Positions 46,131-56,822 of a DNA stretch of 64,000 nt are shown piece by piece. Every line of letters begins with the position of its first letter. Within the stretch, counting starts at the first letter, position 1. The stretch is from Posidonia oceanica (taxonomy: Eukaryota; Streptophyta; Magnoliopsida; Alismatales; Posidoniaceae). The stretch spans positions 74,878,501 through 74,942,500 of the forward strand of contig JAZBRS010000014.1 of NCBI GenBank assembly GCA_037176725.1. The letters run 5' to 3'. The notes below the pieces were generated by a model. The model did not search any database. It was given only the letters and a program-made list of their open reading frames with translations, and was not told where the DNA came from. The position numbers and the translations under genes are program-made.

Positions 46131-47402
46131 AATTACAGACTCATGGAACACTAATTAATATAGACTCGATGGAATTTAAAAATTAACAGAAATTGAAACA
46201 GTCTGTGCTTATAGCCCTGTGATCGGTAATGTACCTAATCCCTGCAAGCAATGCACTGAAACGTAAGTCCCTGATACTCACCTGTTTTACTGGCGGCCGG
46301 ACAAGTCACCGATTTACCGACGGCTCAGTGAGGCGCCTCCTGAACTGGCGGCTGTGCTGCCAGTTCAGTCAGCAAACCAGGTCTGTCTTGGATAGACCAA
46401 GCAACAGTCTAGAAAGAAAATGAGAGCAGGTTTCAAACAATGCGTTGCTTTTACTTGTTTAAGTGTTTAATTAATGGATTGATTAATTAAACCTGCGTGG
46501 GTCACAAGTAACTGGGATTGGTTGGCTTTAAGGTACTCCTCCTTGACCTTCGCTAGGGTCCACCAAGAGGGGCCTAGATGGGGGGCTTGTCTCTCTAAAG
46601 AGGGACCATCCACCTAGGATTCTGTCCTTAGGCTCGGCACTTAACAAACCATAAAGCAATAAACAAACACAAAGTACTAAGGTGTAAAGTATCTACCAAG
46701 TTTCACTATTGGCTCAGGGAGAGAGAGAAGCCAATAACAATACTTGGGACACCTTGAGATCTTGATCTAACTATTGCAGCTAACACTGAGTATGGGAGAG
46801 CGACTTGCACTGGCCTGGGTTCGCTCAGGTTAACTGTTCTAGCTAGAGGAAGACTTCCTCAAGGGACTTCCACTTTAATACTAAACAATTAGTTTCCACC
46901 TTAAGGGTGGACACAAGCAAAGCTAAAAACTGTTAAAAAACTAAAATACAGTGGACATGGAGAGTTGTTTTTAATTTTTTTTTTTCTTTTAGTGCTACTG
47001 CAGATCTAAAAACACAACACAAAATACAGGAAAAAACCAAAAGGTCTGTAGTAAAAAACGGACTGAGGGAGGCGCCTTCTTAAATGGCGTCTCTGTCAGT
47101 CGCCCTTTGGACGAGTGGCTCTAACAGACGCTGCTAGGACTAGCGGCTCACAGCACAGTCTTCCAACCTCAGTAAAATAGCCCCAGTTGTTGGAGCTTGG
47201 AATTTTACTGATGTTAGAAATAGAAGGAGAGAAAAAAAAAACGAGAAAAGGTTCGGGGTATCGTGAAAACCTAAGCCTACGATTACCCAAACCTAAAAAA
47301 ACTACTCCTAAATCTATGAGAATGATGGAAAGAAAGGGAGGAACTAACTCACGTAGCATAGGGGTTGGCTAAAGCCGAGTCCCACCGTCATCGCCACTTT
47401 TC
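46131..47402 (-). other. Leader of element 6
   Basis: Homologous to the element 5 leader in reverse orientation, with no coding frame. A primer-binding-site-like TGGCGATGACGGTGGGACTC lies five bases after the LTR end (47377-47396, minus strand); the primer tRNA is not certain. It holds dyad units at 46305, 46332, 47071, 47099 and 47127. Confidence 0.75.
47071..47147 (+). repeat. 28-bp dyad minisatellite, three units, element 6 leader
   Basis: Cores at 47071 (GGCGCC/GGCGTC), 47099 (GTCGCC/AGTGGC) and 47127 (GACGCT/AGCGGC), exactly 28 bp apart. Confidence 0.8.
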
Positions 47403-48944
47403 TATAGTGTGGAATTTGGGAGGGGTGTTTGAGAGGATGTCAGCGCTTCCACGACGTCGACAGCTTTGTTGTGATCGCCACTCGCCTTTGGGCAAACAAG
47501 ACACCTGGAGGGAGATTATGATGATGTGGGTCCTCGGACTACTAGATCAACGGTAGGATGTCATCTAGCGGCTTCCTCGTGCTACGTGAATTCCTTCCTT
47601 TCCTTCAAAACAAAACAACATAGATTTAAATTAGCTTAAGTGTAGTAGTTAGTAACAGAAGTTAACGAAACGACATAACTAAAAGAAAACGAATACTGAT
47701 CGGGGGTTGTTCCCCATATGCATATGCTATGATCCTATGCTAAGGAATGTAAAGAGATGCAATAAGAAATTAGATTGGAGGAAGATACTCCCTTTCACCC
47801 TTATGCTGTGTGCAATGAGGTTAGAAGGAAGCACGATCGGAGCTCCAACGTAGCTGAGGATTTCTGAGATCGGAGGTAGAAGCTCAGGTTGGTAGCCTAT
47901 TGGGGAGAGGAGATAGAGTTTCTGGATTGGAAATCTAGCTCTCTGAAGGTGGCTCACAACTGATAGGGCTCTGTCTCTTTTGGAAATTCTTCCCTGGGGG
48001 GATTTCTCTCTCAAAAATTCCAACCCTCAAACCACCAGCCTAGGGGGTCTATTTATAGACTCTAGGGGTGTGGGGACGGTTGGAGTTTAGAAACTTCTAG
48101 AAAAATGGCAGTTAGGGTGAGTCGCCGATTGGGGTGGCGCCTAAACCTAGCAACCGCTCAGTCAAAGTGTGGGACGACCCGAGAACGAGGCCACGACTAT
48201 TAGTCACCGAGTGAACTGGCGCCTAACGGTCGAGGGGGGAGTAGGAAATAACCGTGGAAAAGCGGTACGAAAGGAGCCACGATTGCTAGTCGCTGCATGG
48301 AGTGACGCCTGATGGTCAAGGATCATGGGAAGACCGAGGCGGTTCCACAACCGCTCAGCCGCCTGATGAGCTAGCGCCTGAGGGTTGAGGGGATCGTGTG
48401 AAGCAACTGCTGCCCACGATCGCCTAATCGCCTTTCCAGGTGACATCCATATGTGTCGCCTCCTGAGATGGCTTCTGACTGAGCCGCCTCCTCAGATGGC
48501 TTCTAGAGTAGTTGGCTGGGAAATGGGCGACAGTTATAGTCGCCGCGTTAGGTGGCAACTATATGAGTCGCCTCCCTAGGTGGCTACTATCTTGCCTAGG
48601 TCATTTTTAGCTCTTTTCCCGGGTTTTTGCCAAAGGAAACAAGATGGGAGGCTAGGAAACTACAGATAGTCTATGAAATCAATGAAGCATCTCTGTTAAC
48701 TCAAATCTAATTTTAAATCTGAGTTGAAGTGAAGGATACCCAGGGTACTCGGACTTGTTAGGAGCCCAAGCAAGTTAGCCCTGCCACAGCCAACAACCTG
48801 AGTCTAGGTAGGATCTAGTGATGCTTTAAAGAAGTCAAGGAATATCTGGAAGATGTGTTATCAAACTTAGGCACGAGATTTGGGGCACCTCAAGGTTTCT
48901 ACCCTCAAAAGAACTCTCAAAAATGCGAAAATAGGATATCTACA
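47403..48944 (-). repeat. 5' LTR of element 6
   Basis: 1542 bp, complete. The promoter TATA box is at 48050-48057 (TATAAATA on the minus strand), followed by GACCCCCTAGG and a leader-like start. The U3 part holds the longest 28-bp dyad array. Confidence 0.9.
48427..48587 (+). repeat. 28-bp dyad minisatellite, six units, element 6 LTR
   Basis: Cores start at 48427, 48455, 48483, 48511, 48539 and 48567, a strict 28-bp period. Arms: ATCGCC/GACATC, GTCGCC/GGCTTC, GCCGCC/GGCTTC, GTTGGC/GGCGAC, GTCGCC/GGCAAC, GTCGCC/GGCTAC; always nine bases between. Further single cores lie at 48121, 48203, 48289 and 48358. Confidence 0.9.
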
Positions 48945-49325
48945 ATATCATAAATAAAATAATCATAGAACATTCTAGAAAATCCTAGGTGGCTTCAAAA
49001 CAAATATCTTGATTTTTAATACGTTTTAATGTGCTAATCAAATCCCTAAAAATCAGGAACCAATCCATTAGAATCTCCTAAAAATCAGAAACAAATATTT
49101 TAGTTGCTAGAATAGTGCTACAGCTAGGTGCCACTATATGCGACGACTAGCTGACGTGGACCCTGCTGACTTGGTCACACGGTGTTTCCCTGGCATTTTC
49201 CTCTATCTTTTCGGAAGATATTTGTTCCAGTCTCCCCCTTATGCGGCGACTAACCTTAAATATCAGTGTCCTTCTAGAAGCTTCTAGAAACTTCCTAGGG
49301 TTGAGCCACCCGTATCCCACAGATC

Positions 49326-49333
49326 TATAAATA
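49326..49333 (+). promoter_or_regulatory. TATA box of the element 5 LTR promoter
   Basis: TATAAATA, followed about 20-30 bases later by GTGAGTCAGTGCACAGG, a likely start region. The 3' LTR has GATAAATA here (57790), and both LTR copies of element 6 keep TATAAATAGA. Confidence 0.6.
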
Positions 49334-49964
49334 AGCTCCGTGAGTCAGTGCACAGGAGGGAGGCAATTTTTAGGGTTAAGACGGCCAATTTTTAGGGTTT
49401 GGGATCCACATCCAAGAGAGAGAGATCATCTTCAAGAGAGAAACCCTAGCCTGCATTATCGATCCCAGAGATCACCACGTCCCAACTTCGATCCTAAAGA
49501 TCTCGAGCATAGCCGGAGCTCCAACCGTGCCTCCACTTCCTTACTCCACTGCATACAGCACGAGGGTGAAGGAAGTATCCTCCTCCAATCTTTTTTATTA
49601 CATTTCATTATTGCATTCCTTAACATAGGACCCATAGCATATGCATGCGGGGAACTACCCCTGATTAGTATTAGATTCGTTTATTCATATTATTCTCTAT
49701 TTTCTTTTGTTATCATTTACTACACACAAACTTATCTAGATCTCTTATTTTCATTTATTTTGAAGGAAAAGAAAAACGCTCACGTGACACAAGGAAGCCA
49801 TTGGACGACATCCTGCCGTCGATCCAATGAACCGAGTACCTACATCATCTACATCTCCCTAGGCACCTTGTCTGCCCATTGATAAGTGGCGATCACAACA
49901 AAGTTAATAACGTCGTGGAAGCGTTGTTATCTTCATCATAAACACCCCAAAATCCACATCCATA

Positions 49965-51360
49965 GAACTAACAATCATGGTGGGACCGGCTTTAGCCAAA
50001 CCCCTATGCTATGTGAGTTTTTTCCTTCCTTCATTTACTTCTTTAGATCTAGTTGTTTCTTTCTTTTGTATTCGGTTTAGGAGGCCATGCGCCTAGGTTT
50101 TCACAACTCTTAAACCCTGTAGTGTTTTCTGTCATTAGAACAGTTTTTCTAACCAAACCACATTGATCTTAAGGCAAGAGATCTCGTTAGCACTTTGAGG
50201 CAACGACAACCTCCTGTCTAGGGTCGTAGAGGGTCGGGTTACTACTGTTCTGAAAAACAGAAGACTCCGATTTCCAGCCACCCAGTAATCCGGTGCCTGA
50301 GTCAGTCGAAGTCCACTACGGCGACCTCTCCAGGTGCACCCATTACAGGCGACTGGATTTGGGTGTTTATTTCACTACAGATCGTTTATTATTTTCAGTA
50401 GCCTATGTTGTTTTCTTTTAGATCTACAGTAGCTTAATAAACTAATTAACATATTGTCCACTGTAATTTTAGTTTTTTATTCGAATTTTAGGTTTGTGTG
50501 TGTCCACCCTTAAGGTGGAAACTATTTATTGATATTAAAGTTAGAGTTCCTTGAGATCTCTTTCTCTAACTAGAACAATCATATATAGCGAACCAGGCTA
50601 GTGCAAGTCGCTCATCCATAGTCTGTTTGATTGGGACAGTTAGATTAAGAACTCAAGGTGTCCTAGGGTTTTATTTTGACTCCTCTTCCTTGAGTCAAAA
50701 TAATCCTTAGTAGATACTTGATACTTTAATATTCCTTGTTTATTTACTGTTTTAGGTTTGATAAGGGCCGATCTTAAGGACAGAATTCTAGGTGTTGGGC
50801 TCCTCTTTAGAGAGACAAACCCGCCGCCTAGGCCCTCTTGGTAGACCTTGAACAAAGGTCAAAGAGTGGTACCCATAAGCCAAAAATCCCATTAATTGTG
50901 AACATGCAGGTTTAATTAACTGATTAATTATTCACTTCAACAAGTAAAACCTGCGATCTGTCTAAAACATTGCACTGTTTTATTTTTCTATTTGTTGCGC
51001 GGTCTGTCCAGAACAGGCCTTGGCTGTTGGAAGAACAGGACTTAAGCCGCCTATTCAGAAGGCGCCTCGTTCAGCCGCCATTTCAAACGGCGACTTGTTT
51101 GGTCACCTGACTTACAAGCGACGGCAGGGTAGACGTTCTATTCCAATGTGCATTGTTTGCAGGGATTAAACTATCACCATTAACAGGTTTCAAGAACACC
51201 AGAACAGGAACTGTTCACTGTTTTCCTTTTACTTTCATTTCATTGAGTCTATATTAAGTAGTGTCAATAAGTCTGTAATTTCCCTTTTCAAATTCTCTGT
51301 AATAATTTAAAAGACAATCTCACGATGAAGCTTTATCGACCAAATCAAGAGCGCATCAAT
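49965..51360 (+). other. Leader of element 5
   Basis: No coding frame; homologous to element 6 leader in reverse. The expected primer binding site at 49965-49985 is disrupted compared with element 6. Dyad units lie at 50292-50353 and 51046-51122. Confidence 0.7.
51046..51122 (+). repeat. 28-bp dyad minisatellite, three units, element 5 leader
   Basis: Cores at 51046 (GCCGCC/GGCGCC), 51074 (GCCGCC/GGCGAC) and 51102 (GTCACC/AGCGAC), each 28 bp apart with nine bases between arms. Confidence 0.85.
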
Positions 51361-53471
51361 ATGACCTCTGCCTCAACCTCTACCTCTACGACGTAATCAA
51401 GTCTAGGCCTAGATGGGTTCTTTTACAAAGCTTCAACTTCACAGGCACAAGAGCCAGAAACTCCCAACTTTGCACGAGAAGTTGAAGGAGAGAGAGGAAT
51501 AAGCCACGCCTGAACATGGAGTACCTCGTTCACACACACACTTCCTGAAGTAACCTCTCCAGTAGTGCCGCCTACATCGACCGCTTCCTATCTATCTGAG
51601 GAAGCGACCAATGAGATCTACCAACTCCTGGCACGGCACCACCATCCCTCATTTAGGAGCCTACAAACCTCATCCGTCCACCAACCTTCTTTCCAAAACC
51701 CCCACCAAAACCCACTAATCACGCCCACTCACATATGCACCACACCACTAAACCCCACTATAAACTTCCCTACCCATGGTTCATTCACACAATACCATGC
51801 AACGCCAACCTATCCTTCCATGCATCAAAGCATGCCATCATACACAACCTACCAACAACCACAATATCCCGGGACATCATACCAACCACAGTATCCCGGA
51901 ATAATACACTCACCACAACCTCCTGCTAACACACAATCATACTACACTCCACATCAATCCTTACCCTTCTCTCCACCATACGACCATTTATCACCACCGT
52001 TCCACCAAAATCTTAGGCACCTAAACTAGGGACAACAAGCCATGCCAGGACAGGACATCAAGAGAATGATCTCTAAGGCACTCACAGAGGCGAGGGTGAC
52101 ACATAAAGCGCCGATAGGGTTTGACACTACTAAATTTTCCCATTTTGTCCTTCCACTTGAATTCAAAATGCCAAAAATGAGGAAATATAGTGGAATAGAG
52201 GATCCAAGAGGCCATCTAGCCACATTTGCTATGGATGCTCTACCCTATCAGTATGATAACGGGCTTACTATCTACCTCTTCTTCAAGAGTTTGGAGGGAG
52301 AAGCACTGGGATGGTTCAACATGCTCACAACATATGATCTCAGTAGCTTCAAGATGGTTCAGGAAAAATTCCTACTCCAATATAGCCATCGCATCCAGCA
52401 CGAGCCTACAATGAGCGACCTCCACGCTAAAAGGATGAAACCTGATGAGAAGTTTGCTACTTTTGCAAGCAGATGGAGGGACATGGCTGCAAGGTCAAAA
52501 TGCTACATACCAGAAAACCAAGCAGTTGAGGTCATATCCCGAAACACTACAGGAGCACTCAGAACAGGGCTACTGATTAGTGATCTTCAAACATATCCTC
52601 AACTGTATGAGTGCGTGGCGAGAGTCCTCCATCACAAAGAAGAGCTACCATTCTTGGAACCCGAAGGAAAGGACAAGAAGAAGATCTCTAGCTATACACT
52701 TGAAGGCATCACTGGTGACACAGCCCAAGTTTCAATTCAGCAGAGGCAGAACGGGCAAAGAAACCCCCTATATCAGTCTGGGCAACCGTTTCTAGCCTAA
52801 GGGCAACCAACCCATACCAAGGGTAGTTAGTGTAGCCAATACAGCATCAACAACAACTGCCACCTAACTACTCAGTACATGCCCAGCAAGGATGGACGAA
52901 CAATGCATACCAGGGGCGACAGCAGGGGCAAGGGAGCTACCATAGCGTCCCTCCACCACGGAGCTACAAAGGCTCTCAAAGGCAAAGCTACCCGCCGCTT
53001 CCTGAATCAATCCCTGATACATTCAAGATGTTGGTTGAAAGTGGAGATCTGCAACTCCCTGCACCCAGGCCAAGTTTTCCAAATGCTGATATGTCCAAGC
53101 ACTGCTCTTATCATCAAAACCATGGGCACACCCATGAAGACTGTTTCACCGTCAAAGATAAAATACATAATCTTAATGACAATGGTGAAATCATGTGGCC
53201 TGAGCTTAAAGCCAGACTGAAGCCAACTCAAGGACAACAAGTGATGCAGATACAGCAAGAGCCCTTGTTCAACCATCAAGTGGCTCACACGGATGCAGAG
53301 ATCATCCTATCAGCTGCTCAGTTTGAATTGGAATCTATCCAGTGCATACAAGTAGATCCAAAACAGAGCCCATCAAGCAAAGAGGACCTTGATCTTAAGG
53401 CACCCTCAACACCCACTCTGAATCCTCATGTGCTCCAAAGCTTAATAGAAGAAGACTGGTCGCCCTTATGA
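51361..53471 (+). pseudogene. gag: Decayed gag of element 5
   Basis: A frame from ATG 51361 (MTSAST) has stops at 51394 (TAA), 51508 (TGA), 52027 (TAG) and 52798 (TAA) and shifts by one between 52800 and 52870. The N-terminus is Pro/Gln/Tyr-rich (51700-52000). The gag core is well kept: YSGIEDPRGHLATF, GEALGWFNMLTTYD, FLLQYSHRIQ, FATFASRWRDMAA (52190-52660). A zinc-knuckle-like motif CSYHQNHGHTHEDC starts at 53103. It would form the particle; function is lost here. Coding-like fragments in shifted frames continue to about 53992 (FDFDPLKARTGRKP), probably the gag C-terminus. Confidence 0.85.
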
Positions 53472-55864
53472 TGAGTACACTGACACTGATTGGTATGATG
53501 AAAAAGCAGTGGACTCTCAGATATTCCAGGACTTAATAGAAGAAAACCAGTTGCCCATTTTATGATGAGTATGCTGACTCAGACTGGTACGACATACTCA
53601 ACTCGCCACTCCCAGCAACACAAGCAAGAGTTGATCCTCCTCCCAAACCGCCTGATCCTACAAGTAGACACACTAGGGGCAGTCATGAACACTGTGTTCA
53701 TGAAGGAGAGGTTATTGTAGAACCCATCAATGGTTACACTTCAAGAGGAGGAGGAAATCTGATAGCCTCACTCCAAGACAAAGCCACCAGGGGCACACTG
53801 CCTAGAATGGGTCAGAATGAGTTCGACTTTGACCCTCTGAAAGCAAGGACTGGGCGCAAACCAAAAGAAAGACAAGAATATGCGCCACAAGCACCTAACT
53901 ACATAACGCTAGGGGCAGACTTCCACAATCACCCCTCAGGTAAGCCCCCTCATCTGGGAAGGGAGGTGCGAAGTTCCACTGAACCCGACTGAGGGCAGTG
54001 GTTAATTCAATTAAAACTTGTAAATAAGACTTTTTCCTTTCCGTACTCTATTTTTCTTTATTTGTCTTTAATGTTAAGTTAGATTATAAGTAATAAAATA
54101 AATAATAAAAATGATTGATGAGTGTGGACTATTCCCAACAACTTAAAAGCATTAAGCAGAGTTGCCAAAAAATTATCTAAGGTTCCTAAGAAGAAACCGT
54201 GACACCCAAGGAAGGTCCAACCACTGGTTGTAACAACCTAAAGGCATCTTTAGATCCGTGGGAGTTACATACAATACACCCTTAATTAGCATGCCAAAGT
54301 CTAGAAGGAACCAAAGATTGAAACCTAGCCAAGGAAAGAAAGTTGTATCCCAAGAAGAAAAGAAGCTGAACAACTAGGGTAACCTCAACCTTGTCCTGTC
54401 TGCACATACACTTGCATGGGGAGGTAAGAGAAAGGCAAGCTCGGAGCAAAGGCTTACGGTACGAACCACTTGCCAAATAACTTAGAAAGCGTCCAGAAAA
54501 GATGGCAACAAAAGCTGCCCAAATAGAGAGGAAAGAAGGCAGCAAAGAAGCTGTCCAAGTGAGGAACAAATGAAAAGAGACAGTAAAAGAAACTGTCCAA
54601 CTGAAAGAGGTCAGCAAAGAGCTGTCCAAACAGCAAAAAAGGAACATGGCAAAAGCTGTTTATGTGTCTAAAGCATAAATCCTGCAAAGATGCGTTAAGG
54701 ACCAAAGAAAAGCAAGTGGAATTCAAGACCTAAGCCAAAGTCGAGAGCATACTGCACTTCAAGCCTCCTCTACCTATCTCACTCACAGACAAAGGGTAGG
54801 GAATTCTAGAAGTTCAGAGACTGATTAAATGAAGGAAACAATAATCAAACTAAGGCTAGTATGAGGTCCTAAGTTCCTAAAAGACAAGGCATGTTAAAAG
54901 GGAAAAGTTCTCTCACCCTAGATAATATAAGGCAATACTGCAAAAATCTGTAAGTAGACAGTTGTAACTGCACTCATCAATCCAAAAAAATCAGAAAATC
55001 CCAAAATACCAAAAAATTAGAAAATCAAAAATACCAAAAAAATCATAAAATCACAAAATTCATAAAAATTAGAAAATCCAAGAAAACCAACCAAAAAGAA
55101 GCACCATCCACCCTACATACAAGTGAAAACTATGTAAGTAGGAAAACTTGAATTAGTCTGGCCGGTGATTTAAAAATCATTCACCTTGAATTTAGAGATA
55201 ACGTCTTACTCAAGCGTGTCTCACGGCTTGGGTGCGTTTTCTCAACAAAGACATTGCCTCTACAATAATCTTTAGAGCATCTACGGATGACTCACAATCG
55301 GCGTCTACTGGGCTCCGATTTTCCATCTCCCTGCTGAGGCCAAGACTAATTCTCTCCACCTAGTTCCCAAGCATGTTGATTAAGGGATTACTTTATCTTC
55401 TGTACAAGTATAACTTAGTCAACCACCTTAGGAACCGGAAAAGGTTCACCTGTGATTACTAACATCATTTGTTAAGTGTGCAGGTATAAAGCTTACAACA
55501 TAAAGAATGAGCTCACGCCTAAGGGGCTCATATAGTGTGCAAAGGCACACCCACTTTGACTTAAAGGCAAACCTCGGTTTGGCAAAGGAAGGGTTCACTC
55601 CCTCACCCGGTTCTTTAAACATCAAACTCCTTTATTTGTCAAATCGAGCTGTGGGACGACAATCCTTTCCTAAGAGTACCGGTCACACTCAAGGACCGAA
55701 AACACTTAACCACAACAAATTGCATTCATTCATTTTGCATATGTCCATATGGTTTGGGACCAACCGTACCCCACCGGCCTAACCTAGCATATGGACCATT
55801 CATTGTATCGTATGTTGCATTTGCATTTGTCTGCTTGAATCATACATCCATGCATTTTCTCATA
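53472..55864 (+). other. Post-gag non-coding region of element 5
   Basis: After gag remnants (to 53992) the region is AT-rich. It contains purine-rich repeats with AGCTGTCCAA (54500-54640) and an A-rich block of AAAATACCAAAAAA units (54980-55090), comparable to the A/C-rich blocks of elements 1 and 3. No pol trace is seen. Confidence 0.65.
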
Positions 55865-56182
55865 TCATTGGAAGTGGAGCACGGATGGAGCCAAATGACC
55901 TTCAAGAGTGTTAGAAACCCTTAGGACATGTGATTCTCCTGGAGCCAACCTAGTTCCTACCAATCCTTCTATCAATTCCAATCCGAGTAAAATCTCAAAC
56001 AAGATGCCACAAGAGCACTCCTTTTCAATTGTGTAAGGGTCACGCCCTACGATCTCCTCCTTAGCTTCTGCCCCGTTGATGTATATCTTTACATGGTTGA
56101 CAGGTCTCGACAATGGCTGCGACACACAGCACCGACTTGACCCCTCCATGCCTGAGTCTTCAATATGACAGCAATTAATCAA
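55865..56182 (-). other. Antisense ORF of unknown function near the 3' end of element 5
   Basis: An open frame of 105 codons on the minus strand (MINCCHIEDSGMEG...; later VNHVKIYINGAEAKEEIVGR and LFEILLGLELIEGLVGTRL). Composition is ordinary, not repetitive, so it may be a fragment of a captured or antisense extra gene, in the position where elements 2 and 3 carry theirs. I do not recognise the family. Confidence 0.3.
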
Positions 56183-56296
56183 ACCACTCGGCCGTTCGGC
56201 AATCTCCCGACACCGAGTCAGTTCACCGCTTCTTCCTATTTTATTTATCTTTCTTCATCCCTAGTGGCGGATTGTTTGAGACGGAGCTCCCATTTT

Positions 56297-56822
56297 CAAT
56301 GGGACATTTGTTCTTACCTTGGACCTGATCTTGTTCCAAGATCAACTCCAAGGAGGGGCATCTGTAGATATCCCATTTTCGCATTTCCAAGAGTTCATAG
56401 AGGACAGGAACTTCTGAGGCACCCAGATCACATAACTAAGGCTTAATAACATACTTTTCTGGAGTTTTCATGATTTGCTTAAAAACAATGTTTGATTTTA
56501 CTTGACTCAAGGTTGTTAGCTGTGGCATAGCTAACGCACTCAGACTCGTGGCAAGTCCGAGTACCTTGAGCACACTTTATCTCACTCAAATCCATGGCAG
56601 ATTTGAGTTAAAGAAGACATTTTTATGATTTCATGAGATCTCTGAAGTTTCAGGAAATGCTCAATGGGACATTTGTGCTTACCTTGGACCTGATCTTGTT
56701 CCAAGATCAACTCCAAGGAGGAGCATCTGTAGATATCCCTAGTTTCATGAAATGCTCAATGGGACATTTGTTCTTACCTTGGACCTGATCTTGTTCCAAG
56801 ATCAACTCCAAGGAGGGGCATC
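56297..56822 (+). repeat. Three tandem polypurine-tract/LTR junctions before the 3' LTR
   Basis: A 66-bp internal-end segment (CAATGGGACATTTG... to GGAGGGGCATC) occurs at 56297, 56662 and 56757. The first is followed by about 290 bp of LTR start (56363), the second by only about 11 bp of LTR start (56728), the third by the full LTR (56823). Confidence 0.85.

Larger units (their letters stand above)
45252..48944 (-). mobile_element. Element 6: internally deleted relative of element 5, inserted in its 5' LTR
   Basis: The target duplication ATATC is at 45247-45251 and 48945-48949. Read on the minus strand it has a full LTR (48944 to 47403), a leader (47402 to 46131) homologous to 49965-51290 of element 5, and then only the last 880 bp of a second LTR (46130 to 45252). 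Gag and the start of the 3' LTR are deleted. LTR start is TGTAGATATCC, as in element 5. Confidence 0.9.
44663..49964 (+). repeat. 5' LTR of element 5, split by element 6
   Basis: The LTR proper is 44663-45251 plus 48950-49964, about 1.6 kb, matching 56823-58416. Around 45019-45099 it has dyad repeats. The R/U5 part begins near a TATA box at 49326 and contains GAGAGAGAGATC and AACCCTAGCC. Confidence 0.9.

Noticed and set aside
48427..48587. CRISPR-like array: regular 28-bp repeats with inverted-repeat arms
   Set aside because: The setting is a plant LTR element; there are no unique spacers between conserved repeats and no cas genes. The same applies to the 29-bp array at 16814-17863.
56363..56650. 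Candidate start of the element 5 3' LTR
   Set aside because: Only about 290 bp of LTR follow before the internal end repeats; the copy starting at 56823 is the one that continues to the target duplication.
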